Below, in pieces: positions 1 to 9,248 of a stretch of 28,838 nt of DNA (position 1 is its first letter; every line of letters starts with the position of its first letter). Origin of the DNA: Carex sylvatica (taxonomy: Eukaryota; Streptophyta; Magnoliopsida; Poales; Cyperaceae). The translations under genes and the position numbers were made by a program. A model generated the notes under the pieces. It was not told where the DNA came from and did not search any database. It worked only from the letters and a program-made list of their open reading frames with translations. The stretch is from positions 1-28,838 of the forward strand of contig CAXKVR010000620.1 in NCBI GenBank assembly GCA_964058845.1, given 5' to 3'.

Positions 1-910
1 AGGATTCGCACAGGTCAAATGACAGTTTTTCTGTGGACAAATGGTGGACAAATGTCTGTGGACAATTAGATGCTTCCTAAATTTAAATCCGAACCAATTT
101 TACCGTAGCCTGTAATGTACGGAGTCCTTTCAGATTCGTGTCAATATATGACTGGACCGGATTAAACTCAAAAGGATGAAGTGTCTTTTTTTTGTCTTAG
201 GTCATATGAATGGAAGGAGATCACCTTGTCTCCGGGGTGTAGGAATTTTATGTCCCCTTAGTTATTGGAATATATGGTCAATCACTGTTAAAGGAGGTCA
301 GTCACATTTAATTTTCGAACTAAGAGCCTACCAACAGTGACTCTGGAGATAGAAATTTCTTGCCCAGGCACAGAATTCGGTTCCCATATGAATTCCTCCG
401 TGAAAGGACAAGCAGATTTATTGATTGGCTTTCATTCAGTTTGTTTAATTAATTAATTAATTGATCATCATGCACATGACAAGGAATCAAGGAGCTAATA
501 TCGGCTGTCATTCAATTTAGCAGCGTTATAAATTTAATTAATAAATATGAAGGAAAACTAATGTGATGTGGGTTATACTTCTATAAATTAATTTCTTTAG
601 GGAATCTGATAAGTGATATATAACTGATATCACATGCATGGACAACGAATCATTAGAGACGATGAAAAAATACTGGTACATCTGTATAGGTTTCCCGTCG
701 AATAGACAGACGGATAAATTATTTTGAAAATCACAGTAAACATATATATTATTAACAAAATTTAGATCGTCAGAGCAATTGTCATATCTTGGCTTACTTG
801 ATAATCCCTGGAGGGTCCATATCATTTGTCATTTATCTCACGAAAGATATTTTTTTTCATATCTGGACCATTCGATTTAAAATGAATAGATCAGATCGAA
901 TGCTTTATGT
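1..910. other. Non-coding AT-rich spacer
   Basis: I see no gene here. A short TTAA run lies near 445-463. The stretch around 104-136 shares the 12-mer TAATGTACGGAG and looser similarity with about 10802-10830, so both may be fragments of one dispersed repeat. A 95-codon minus-strand open frame (538-825) has no recognisable domain and a composition expected of AT-rich noise. Confidence 0.5.
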
Positions 911-1024
911 TATTTATTAGAATTTTTTTAATATGCTTTGATCTATTTGTTGTAAATTGGACAATAATATTTATTAGAGTTTTTTTAATATGCTTTGATC
1001 TATTTGTTGTAAATTGGACAATAA
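911..1024. repeat. 57-bp tandem duplication
   Basis: Two adjacent 57-bp copies (911-967 and 968-1024) start with TATTTATTAG and run through TTGTAAATTGGACAATAA. I see a single base difference near the start. The near-identity implies a recent local duplication. Confidence 0.9.
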
Positions 1025-1103
1025 CAACAACCAACGCTGTAGTTCCAAACTAGTTGGAGTAGACTAAAAATAAAATCCAACCGGATTCACAAAATCAAAG
1101 TAG

Positions 1104-1157
<54 letters not shown>

Positions 1158-1192
1158 GTAATAGTGTCAACAACAACAACAATAATAATAAC
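1104..1192. repeat. (TAA)n microsatellite, compound with (AAC)n
   Basis: About 18 uninterrupted ATA/TAA units fill 1104-1157. An imperfect stretch follows with AAC and AAT units to about 1192. This is a compound trinucleotide microsatellite and is likely length-polymorphic. Confidence 0.95.
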
Positions 1193-1869
1193 TATATTAT
1201 TCTTACACTATAAATTGTAAGTCCTTGATCCCGAATCAAAAATCTTAGCACTACTCCTAAACCCCGATTCCTAGGTCATGATTTCAGTACATAGCAAGGA
1301 ACTCGAAATTCAACTGAAATCATTAAATTCCGAACTTTTATTTCAGCTTATTTAAGAAAAAATTATAAAAGAAATTGTTCGAATTTAGTAGTATTAAAAA
1401 TTTTAGCTTGATTAATATTGCCAGCTCATGAAAGCGCATGATGCCAAAAAAAAAAAAAAAAAGAGTTGCAACACAGTTGAACGAATTTCCCGCACTGTAT
1501 GAAGCCAAACACCACTGTCAATATCTTTACCCATAAACAGACTTTCAGACATTTAAAAACTGCTGAAACAAAATTTAAAAACTGTCAATGAAGAGTTCCT
1601 CAAAGAGAAAATTAGCATGATTCATCATGGAGACATGAGTTTATCAAAGTAAAACTGAATCACCTCCATATATACAGTTCATTACTTTATACAAATTAAG
1701 TTAAATTATCATAATGCGTACTACAAATATTACATTAAAAAAAAATTAAGAACAAGTGGGGTAATTAATTGACCCAATCACCACCCACCAAGGACCTAGT
1801 TTACCACTAACACAACAAAATGGTTCAGTTCAAAACTGTTAAGAAACATCAAAATATAAATAAAATCAA
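1193..1869. other. 3' flank and likely 3' UTR of the host gene
   Basis: There is no coding sequence. This is the downstream flank of the minus-strand gene ending at 1870, so its 3' UTR must lie here. No AATAAA on the minus strand occurs close to the stop codon. The nearest I see is about 530 bp away (plus-strand TTTATT at 1337-1342), so the polyadenylation site is unresolved. A 16-17 nt A run lies near 1446-1461. Confidence 0.5.
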
Positions 1870-4747
1870 TTAACCACCGGCCGGTTGTTGTAGCATAGGA
1901 AAGAAGGACCAGCTCTTACGAGGGGCCTCAATTTCTGAACCGGAAGATGCCTCTTTTTCTGTACTTTCAAACTTGAACTCCTTGTTTGTGGGAAGAGACA
2001 AAGAGTACCTGATCTTTTCTGGCAAATCATGATAAGTTTCATCTACCAGTGGTACAGGACCAATTAGTATTGGTACTGGTTCAACTGTGCTCTTCCTCTG
2101 GAGGCACCTTGCTACATCCTCGGGCGTGAGCTCAAATGAAACACGGTGGTTGAAATCAACGTGGGGTGGTACCGGCACGAGGACTGGTACAGCCTGGTGG
2201 TCTCGTGGGAAACGGGGTGGTATCGAGTACCGGCGCACGGGGGTACCCTCGGAGCTCAAGTTACGGGAAGTGTCGCTCCCTGGATATTGTTCCGAAGTTA
2301 AAAGACGTGCAAATGGGACCTCAGGGGATGGAGGTGTTGTCATTTGTAGGGTTTCGGGTGGAGGGGTTAGAGGTGCTGTCGAGGGCTCAGTTGTCAAGGC
2401 AGAGAAAGCTGGAGGGGTAACCTGCCAACAATACAAAATTTATTATTTTTTACAATCAATTTATACAATTTTTTTTTTTAGATGTGTAACCTAACTTCTT
2501 TTCCAAATAGAATCCCAGATGTAGAGTCTTCACTCTTCAGTCTACATTGCTTGTGACAAAAGAAAGTTTTAACAAACCAAAAAATTCCCGAAGTACCAAG
2601 TATATATGCTGGGTAAACAAGAAATAGCTCACACACTCCTTTAAATCAACCAAGTAAAATTGTTTTCAATCGGATAAGTATACATAAGAAAACGATCGGC
2701 TTTTCTTAAAAATATTTTCCTAATTTTGAGAACGATTGTCTATTTTAAATTTCCAAGGAACACAATTTACTCAATTAAAACAAACCAGCATGTCATGGCC
2801 GTATCTAGCAAGGCTTTCACTAGAAAACTAAGTATTAATTTACAACACAGAATAACAGAATATTATTCATTTACAATGCCATTTAATAACCATAAATTTC
2901 AAGCCAAATGTACATGCAAAATTGCAAATAACAAGATTGTACCAGTATAATTAAACCAATCTGGTAAAATCTATCCATGGGGCGAAAGATTATTTTACGA
3001 AGATTGCAAACTTAAATTCAGAAAAACAAGGAAAAGAAGTACCAATTGGGTCTCATGAGCATAGGGGCCCACTGTGAAAGCTGGCAAGGGACCTGGCATG
3101 GAGTTAGTGGAGACTGGGGAGAATGGGGTGGGGCCCGCACCAGGAGAGTGGGAATTAGAGGCTGCCTCTGATAGGAGGAAGGAGGCAGGAGAGGAAGGGG
3201 GCACTGCAAAAGGATGGATGAGAGGAGGCGGCTGGTTCAAATTATCAGATGAAGGCACAGAGAAGTTGTTTGGAGCGGGTTCAGGTGCCAGGACTGCATG
3301 TCCGATCCGCTTCGTGATTTTGTGAGAGCCGAAGCACCAGTAGGAGCTGAACCATGACTTTCTTCTCGCCCTCTGCAATTTAATGGACTAGTTAGAGAAG
3401 AACTTTGCTGGTCCATACTACTATGGTACAAATCACTATAATATAAATTCTCATAATTTTCTTTAATTTGTTTTTTTTTTGTAATTTGATTTGTGTATGG
3501 TTTTAAATAAATTTATGAGCCATCAAATGTGCAAAAGTACACACAAACTTGTACTTTCAAGCAGCAGTCAATTAAATGTATCTGGTTTCACCGGACTTGT
3601 ACCTGTACCAAGGCCATATTGTGCAATTCCTGTAATTAGCCACACGGCATATGATCTTGCAGTAGAAAGTATCACAATAATTTTGCTGAATTGCTGATGC
3701 AAAATTAAGGCTTAGTAACATAACTTGTCATTATATAATATAGGATGATGATGTAAAAACTTATTCCAATCAAGCTTATAGTTGCAACTTCTATTTTATT
3801 ACGCCACGATTATGTACATGCCAATAAAACAAAATCATCATTTTTAAATCCATTTCAAAAAAAATAATTATGCTATGTTTTAACATTTATTAATAAAGGC
3901 CTATAACCTCAATCAATGTCTGTGAAATCTCCACAAAAGGCATGACCACAATGGATCTTCAGTTTCAGTTGGTTGATTGCTCGATACCAGAAAACATTGA
4001 TTGCGAGAGCGATTCCCCTATCACTTTACCCTTTTCATCTTTCTTTGCGCATTTTTTAATTCCCTCTCTTACAAGGTGATACTGATGTCCAGTTAGATTT
4101 AGAAGAGGGCCAACTGAGAATTACAAGAGGGGAAGGTACCCAATAGAAAATTTGGGGAACATAGAAACTTTCCTTTTTAATTATTGTTGTACAATCCAAA
4201 TAGGGAAATAATAGGTGCTTCCAACAATCCTTTCATTCCTTCCACGAGTCTCTCTTTCCTAAAAAAAAAAGTATAGGCTATTTTGGTCATTAAAAGCGTC
4301 TCCTTCCCTACCATCTATCAATTTTAACACATTGGATCAAGGTTCCTATACATCCCTCCCCACCTTTGATACATGAATCGGAAAGATCTAAAGACTTGAA
4401 ACTAAAAATTGATTTCTGAAAGTACCGGTAATTGCAATCTCATTATTTACTTTAGAACGAAAAAAAATCATCATCTCTGCACCTCTTCCAACTGTTCATC
4501 ACAATTGCAAGGATTTCAAGATCAAAATTGACACCAAAATAAACAACTCAAGTCGCTCTGGAAAAGGGATAAAACTTTTTTAGAAATTTGTTTTCAACAT
4601 AATCGAAACAAAATCCAAAATAAATAAAGGGGAGTCGATTAATCCCACCTGAGCAGCAGTCACTTGCAGGATCCGACTCTCAGTAGATGCGATTGCGGCT
4701 GCCGCTGCATTTACGGTATCGACACTGCTATTATGCACACCACTCAT
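1870..4747 (-). CDS. Plant Pro/Ser/Thr-rich protein ('hydroxyproline-rich glycoprotein family'), three exons
   Basis: Exons by reading order are 4747-4649 (33 codons), 3372-3043 (110 codons) and 2421-1870 (183 codons plus TAA), giving 326 residues. All junctions are phase 0 with GT donors (CAG|GTGGG, TTG|GTACT) and AG acceptors (TTGCAG, TTGGCAG). Family landmarks are an N-terminal NSSVDTVNAAAAAIAS segment, a basic Trp/Cys-containing patch (SWFSSYWCFGSHK, about residues 38-50) followed by RIGHAVLAPEPAP, and then PPSSPASFL, GPYAHETQL, FSALTTEPSTAPLTPPPE and SPEVPFARLLTS. HRVSFELTPEDVARCL and a C-terminal SWSFFPMLQQ follow. This motif order matches, from memory, Arabidopsis proteins annotated as hydroxyproline-rich glycoprotein family. 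No N-terminal hydrophobic signal peptide is visible, so secretion and glycosylation are doubtful despite the family name. The molecular function is unknown. The start was chosen because the first in-frame ATG gives the family N-terminus. No frame damage is seen. Confidence 0.88.
2422..3042 (-). other. Intron 2 of the Pro-rich protein gene (621 bp)
   Basis: The intron is bounded by GTACTT at the 5' end (plus-strand 3042) and TTGGCAG at the 3' end (plus-strand 2422). It is AT-rich, with a poly-pyrimidine/poly-A context near the acceptor. Small open frames inside it carry no recognisable domain. I see no embedded transposon. Confidence 0.85.
3373..4648 (-). other. Intron 1 of the Pro-rich protein gene (1,276 bp)
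   Basis: The intron is bounded by GTGGGATT at the donor and AAATTGCAG at the acceptor. Both neighbouring exons are phase 0, so the intron does not split a codon. It is long compared with intron 2 and AT-rich, with homopolymer runs near 3472-3480 and 4261-4270. I find no inverted repeats or protein-coding fragments worth calling. Confidence 0.85.
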
Positions 4748-4824
4748 CCCTTCTCACAAATTCAACTCAGATCACCTAAAATTCCTAAAAAAAACTCCGT
4801 AATTTCTACCCCCCGGACAAAATT

Positions 4825-4919
4825 CTACTTCATGAATCAATTTTACCCATCAAATTCAGTACTGATAGATGGAATTGTTAAAGAGAGCACAAGGAAATCG
4901 GAGGAATATCTCTCGGCAT
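4825..4919 (-). promoter_or_regulatory. Cluster of upstream ORFs in the 5' leader
   Basis: Upstream of the main ATG at 4747 the predicted leader contains at least three short ATG-initiated frames, each closed before the main start. They are a 13-codon uORF (4919-4878, ending TAA), a 6-codon uORF (4850-4830, ending TGA) and a 2-codon ATG-AAG-TAG (4833-4825). If transcription starts near 4985 these would lie in the mRNA and could depress translation of the main frame. Whether they are transcribed depends on the true start site, which I infer only from the TATA box. Confidence 0.45.
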
Positions 4920-5015
4920 GCAACGTAAGTTAGAGAAGAATGCGAAAGAGAAGCTCGGAGCTGGAAAGAGAGATCGGGTGGAGTTAAATATTTTTCTAAG
5001 GGGGAATCTCAGAAT

Positions 5016-5024
5016 GTATATATA
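5016..5024 (-). promoter_or_regulatory. Probable TATA box of the Pro-rich protein gene
   Basis: The minus strand reads TATATATAC here, 269 bp upstream of the start codon. A TATA box at this site would place the transcription start near 4985. The transcribed region that follows is CT-rich on the coding strand (for example CTCTCTTTCC), as is common in plant leaders. A G-box core CACGTG lies further upstream at 5373-5378. Confidence 0.55.
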
Positions 5025-5392
5025 CCCTGTGAGGTCAAACACGCTATGGTTTACGGCTAACCGTGATTACCAGATTAGCCCTTAATTTAGTTACATACAC
5101 TCGTTTTTTCTACCGTACATAAAATAATACGGGAAAAATCTGCATAATGGGTCCTACAAACTGACTAAAGAAATTGTATGCCTAGTACAGATAGAATTCA
5201 TTAATTACAGCAATTAAATTATCCGTTCCTTCGTTTGAAACGTGGAAAGAGTATGAGCCGTTGGATGAAAAAACTGACAGGACCAGGGGATACGATCCGT
5301 TTCTGACATTCTAATGGCAGCCGTGGCGAAATGGTAATTAATTCCACAAGGTGGGGGTTTTACAAAAGAGATCACGTGTATAGGTGGAGATA

Positions 5393-5591
5393 GGAGTAGG
5401 TCCGATGGGCATTGGACCTACTTTTAGGTTCAATTAGCTCTATCACCGTACGATTATCATTAAAATCTGTGAGCACGGAAATTGATAAAAACTCATAAGG
5501 ATTTTAATAGGAATGCACGATTATTGATGAAATTGGATGGCCAGATCACCCATCGAACCAAAGTAGGTCCAATGGGCATCGGACCTACTCC
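5393..5591. mobile_element. Small TIR element / MITE, about 199 bp
   Basis: The left end GGAGTAGGTCCGATGGGC is repeated inverted at the right end as GGAGTAGGTCCGATGCCC, and the match continues through ATTGGACCTACTTT. The terminal repeat is itself nearly palindromic (GTAGGTCCGAT...ATTGGACCTAC). I do not see a convincing target-site duplication, so the superfamily is unassigned. It lies about 370 bp upstream of the gene's TATA box. Confidence 0.65.
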
Positions 5592-6503
5592 GAAGTGGTG
5601 TAGGTGCGCAAGCGACCTAATTGTTTTTTGTGCAGTGGAAAGTTGATGCGACATCATAAAAGTATACGACATTTTACAAATCGCGCACTATCCTGTTTAT
5701 ACTGGTTAAGATCTCAAAGTTCCATGTATTTCAGAATATTGTACTAGGCGTAAAAGGTCGTTAATGTAATAGAGGGAAGATACAGGGTCAAGTGATGCCT
5801 CGGGAGCAGCGGGTTTGGCGTGGTGGGCTGGTGGCTGACGTTCCCCTCGTGCGCCCGGCGTGAGGGGCCCACTTTTATGTCATTTGGTCTTCTGTGCCCA
5901 CTTATTATCGCAATTAAACTGTGTTTGATGTCAAATCTATATTTCATTATTTTGGAAAGAAAAAAAATCATTTCGCATTCATAGATTTTGTATAGTTAAA
6001 TTACTCTTGCATTTTTTTTATTTACACTAATTTTCAGATAATTATATCTTTCAAACACTAATTTTATGTATGAATTTTAAATTTTAGTCATATTTAAATT
6101 TTCTTGCTCGTCCCTAACTTTGAATTCACACTATGTATAATGAAATTCAAAATGTATTTAAGCTCGTTCTATGTATTCAGGATGCTTAGCTACTTTTTAT
6201 ATATTTTTTTAGTGTGTATAATGAAATTTAATTGTATTTTTATTTTATTTTAAGTTTTTATATACTTCAGTCTCTTTATAAATTATCGATGTTTGTTTGT
6301 AATTTAGTGATTATAATTTCAATTTATTATCATGGAAATAGGGGTTCAAATTCGGACTATGCGTATGCATCAAATTTTAGTCCCTAAGTTTGAATTCGCA
6401 CTGTACAATCAACTTTGATGCAAATACTAAAGGAGTCCATAAATTTCTATCTTGAATCGAATTGACTCAAAACTTGAGTCACTTTAGAGGATCCAAATTC
6501 AGA
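5592..6503. other. Intergenic spacer with one GC-rich patch
   Basis: This is mostly AT-rich non-coding DNA. The exception is roughly 5796-5875, a GC-rich patch containing TGACGT (5836-5841) and GGGCCCAC (5865-5872), which resemble plant bZIP and TCP/site II elements. A 75-codon minus-strand frame (5744-5971) covers it but shows no domain. Two diverged copies of a GTCCCTAA(C/G)TTTGAATTC segment occur near 6112 and 6381. Confidence 0.45.
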
Positions 6504-7473
6504 CTCATACTGAATTTTTTTTGATAAATCATAATTAAAAAAATAATTTTTACTAATGCAGCATGATTGTTTTTTTTTTTTCAAAAACCAGAAGGACAGA
6601 AGGACCCCTCCGGTGTCAACATAATCCTTTTCTCAAGACCGGAGGAGTCCTCCGGTCTCTCTATTTTTATTTATTTTTTCTAATTAATCCTATTTGTCGG
6701 TGTAGTCACCGTCTAACGATTTTTTTTCTCACTTTTTTTCTTCTTTTTCTTTTTTCTTTTCACTTTTTTTTTTCTTTCCTTCCGGTCTCACCAATTTTTA
6801 TACTTGTCGGTGGCGACTGTGCAATCACGTTTTTTTTTTCTTCTATAAATCCTCTTCTCTCCCCCAAGTCAAACATAAACTCAAAAAACTTAAATTTTTT
6901 CTTCTTCGTCATTTTTAGCTGATAATCAAGCTCCAGCAAAATATTATATTTTTACAGATTAACATCTTCATTGTGTTAGTAGTTTAGATTGTAGTAAGTT
7001 TTTTTTTTTCAATTACTATCATATTTTAGGTTGTAAAATTAAAAATAATATGAACAGTTGATTTTAACAATTTATAAAATCAAGTTCAGTTACTCTGCCA
7101 AAATCCTACACCCGTAGATTAATTTGAAACTAAATGACCTATATTTATTTATATATTTAATATATATATTTTAAAATATAAAATCTCTGTTAATTTTTTG
7201 AATATAAAATCATATTTTAGATAGACCGGACCGTCCCTCCGGTTTGAAGAAGTTAATTTTGGGACCGGACTGTCCCTCCGGTCTTGTGCCTAGTGGGATC
7301 TTCTGTGGCGCTGTTCACACTTTTGCAATAAAATGAATAAATTCCGAATAAAAATAGGGAGACCGGAGGACTCCTCCGGTCCTTCTTGTTTTTGAAAAAA
7401 AAAAAAAGCAATCATGCTGGATTAGTAAAAATCATTTTTTTAATTATGGTTTATCAAAAAAATTCCTCATACT
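6504..7473. mobile_element. Non-autonomous TIR element A (954 bp) with 8-bp TSD
   Basis: The element spans 6512-7465 and is flanked by a perfect direct repeat CTCATACT (6504-6511 and 7466-7473). The terminal inverted repeats start GAATTTTTTT(T)GATAAA and extend about 100 bp on each side, through GCAGCATGATTG on the left and its near-complement on the right. They continue into a palindromic box of the form GACCGGAGGA/TCCTCCGGTC (about 6639-6657 and 7363-7383). Two internal copies of GACCGGAC(C/T)GTCCCTCCGG lie near 7225-7281. No transposase is encoded. An 8-bp duplication points to the hAT or a similar superfamily. Confidence 0.8.
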
Positions 7474-7655
7474 GTCATGGCCGAAGTTGTATTTTTTTAC
7501 TACGGTGGTTAAATTTGAATGAAAGTCAATCATATAAAATTTCATATTGCAAATGTGAGTCAATTTTACAGTACATAAAATATTTTAATCTAAACTATAA
7601 AGAAAATCGTATACAGAACAAAAAAATTTGAAAAAGAAAATGGAGTTGACCCCAT

Positions 7656-8158
7656 TCTATCTTGAATGTTTTTACAAACCATAATTAATTAAATTTATTT
7701 TAGCAAAGTAGTATAATTATTTCTTTTTTTTCAAAAACCCCAAGGACCGAATTCTCAATTCGGTCTCCAAATTTTATTTTTTGGAGAGACCGAATTAGGG
7801 ATTCGGTCTCCACATTTTCCTATGTTTCGGCCCCTATTTCGACCAGTTTCGGCTCCTTTTTTTGGCGACTTTTGGCTTTTCTCTAACACCATGTATTTCT
7901 GTGATGTATTTCCTCTGTTTCGGCTCATGTTTTGATCTTTTTCTGCCAGGAACAGCCCCTGTTTCGGCCTTTTTTTTCCAGGGACATTCTCTGTTTCTGC
8001 CAGCAACAAGCTGTTTCCGCCAGAGACAACCACTGTTTCAAAATAAAAGGAGACTGAATTGAGAATTTGGTCTTTATGATTTTTATAAAAAAATAATAAT
8101 ACTGCTTTACTAAATTTAGTTTAGTTAATTATGGTTTATAAAAAAAAAATTCTATCTT
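7656..8158. mobile_element. Non-autonomous TIR element B, related to element A
   Basis: The core is about 7664-8150, flanked by TCTATCTT at 7656-7663 and 8151-8158. The right boundary is ambiguous by 2 bp because the terminal AATTC overlaps the repeat. The ends (GAATGTTTTTACAAACC / ATTTTTTTTTTATAAACC, then ATAATTAA) resemble element A, as does the following TTTTTTCAAAAACC...AAGGACCG segment. The palindromic box differs: here it reads GACCGAATTCTCAATTCGG. The interior (about 7820-8040) has many CTGTTTC(C/G/T)GCC-like repeats. No transposase is encoded, and the open frames across it (7755-8033 minus, 7862-8062 plus) are repeat-derived. Confidence 0.7.
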
Positions 8159-8214
8159 TGGTAGCTCCACTCTGCATACTGCCCTCCTTTCACACCGAAT
8201 ATAATATATATATA

Positions 8215-8623
8215 GAGGTTGGCTACTATGCTTATATAAGCATATCCCCACATATGCTTATAACTCATTTTTGTGCTTTCAATGTCCAAATGGTCGATCT
8301 GAACCGTTCATCTTGTTCTCCATATTAATATGTGCTTGGAAACTAAATTTTACATTTTTCTGAATTTTTTTACTATTTATTAAGACACTTTGAAAATCGC
8401 TGATTCAACGGTGGCTGCTGATTTTACTGTTTTGTGCAGCCACCGTTGGATCAGCGATTTTCAAAGTGTCTTAATAAATAGTAAACAAATTCAGAAAAAT
8501 GTAAAATTTGGTCTCCAAGCACATTTCAATATAGAGATCACATCTAACGGTTTAGATCGACCATTTAAATATTGGAAACACAAAAATAAGTTATAAGCAT
8601 ATGTAGAAATAGGCTTAAGCCAA

Positions 8624-8627
<4 letters not shown>
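8215..8627. mobile_element. Foldback element, about 413 bp, arms about 200 bp
   Basis: The left arm begins GAGGTTGGCT and the right arm ends AGCCAATCTC. The arms stay complementary over about 200 bp to a central loop near 8420-8440, with the inner stem (CTATTTATTAAGACACTTTG and its complement) essentially perfect. AT and CT microsatellites at the borders obscure the target-site duplication. It is related to the element at the window's right edge. Confidence 0.85.

Positions 8628-8635
<8 letters not shown>

Positions 8636-8657
<22 letters not shown>
8636..8657. repeat. (AT)n microsatellite
   Basis: This is an uninterrupted AT dinucleotide run just right of the foldback element. A shorter AT run abuts that element on its left, so the element may have inserted into an AT repeat. 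Confidence 0.9.
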
Positions 8658-8824
8658 TTAGTGAATAGAGTGTTGATAGACTCCCTGTTTCAATGTCAAC
8701 GATGAACTAGCTATATGTTCAGCTAAGAGCTCTGATTGACACAGACCCTGGACAGGCCATGTCATACATTCCCTCCCTCCCATACTTTCCAAGGCTGGAA
8801 TCGTCCACTCCCCCAAAGCAGGGA
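8658..8824. other. Short spacer
   Basis: This non-coding stretch lies between two repeats. A small minus-strand open frame has no recognisable domain. Confidence 0.4.
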
Positions 8825-9055
8825 GTGTACACCGAATTCGTATCCTCTGCATTAACTCAAAATATAATATTTTGAGTTAATGAATTCTGATAATCTGATC
8901 TATTTTAAATTTTGTGCAGACTAGATCCACATAATATTAAAGAGTCTCTATATTATAAGTAGAGTCCAAATAGATTCTGTTTAAAATCATACTGTTTGAG
9001 ATTCATTAACTCAAAAGATTCCTTTCTGATGCAGAGGATACGCATTCGTGTACAC
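8825..9055. mobile_element. TIR/foldback element, about 231 bp
   Basis: The left end GTGTACACCGAATTCGTATC and the right end (complement GTGTACACGAATGCGTATC) are inverted repeats that continue through CTCTGCAT. Just inside the left end is a near-perfect palindrome (about 8851-8881) of ATTAACTCAAAATAT and its complement. A related fragment with CTCAGAGGATACGAACTCGA lies at about 10886-10905. Boundaries are approximate because no clean target-site duplication is visible. Confidence 0.6.
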
Positions 9056-9076
9056 CGAAGTCTGATCCGTGCTTCC

Positions 9077-9146
9077 TTGTGCAAATTTTGACAAGACAAC
9101 AGAAACAATTGTTGTGCAAATTTTGACAAGACAAAAGAAACAATCA
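9077..9146. repeat. 35-bp tandem duplication
   Basis: Two adjacent copies (9077-9111, 9112-9146) of a unit beginning TTGTGCAAATTTTGACAAGA differ by two or three bases. Confidence 0.9.
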
Positions 9147-9248
9147 TTAATAAAACATCTGTAGCTGATTAAACTAGATGTAATGTGATATCACAAAATA
9201 AAAATAGTACCTCAGAAGTCACAGTCAATATCATTCTTTTATTTTCTG

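Noticed and set aside
538..825. 95-codon minus-strand frame
   Set aside because: No recognisable domain, AT-rich surroundings and no supporting splice or promoter signals.
2087..2494. 135-codon plus-strand frame
   Set aside because: It is antisense to exon 3 of the Pro-rich protein gene, whose splice sites and family motifs are clear. The Gly-rich composition is the shadow of Pro codons.
5744..5971. 75-codon minus-strand frame over the GC-rich patch
   Set aside because: No domain is recognisable and the frame is not supported by splice or start context. The patch is more plausibly regulatory or relic DNA.
6563..6922. 119-codon Phe/Leu-rich plus-strand frame
   Set aside because: It translates T-rich runs inside transposable element A, and the apparent hydrophobic segments follow from poly-T.
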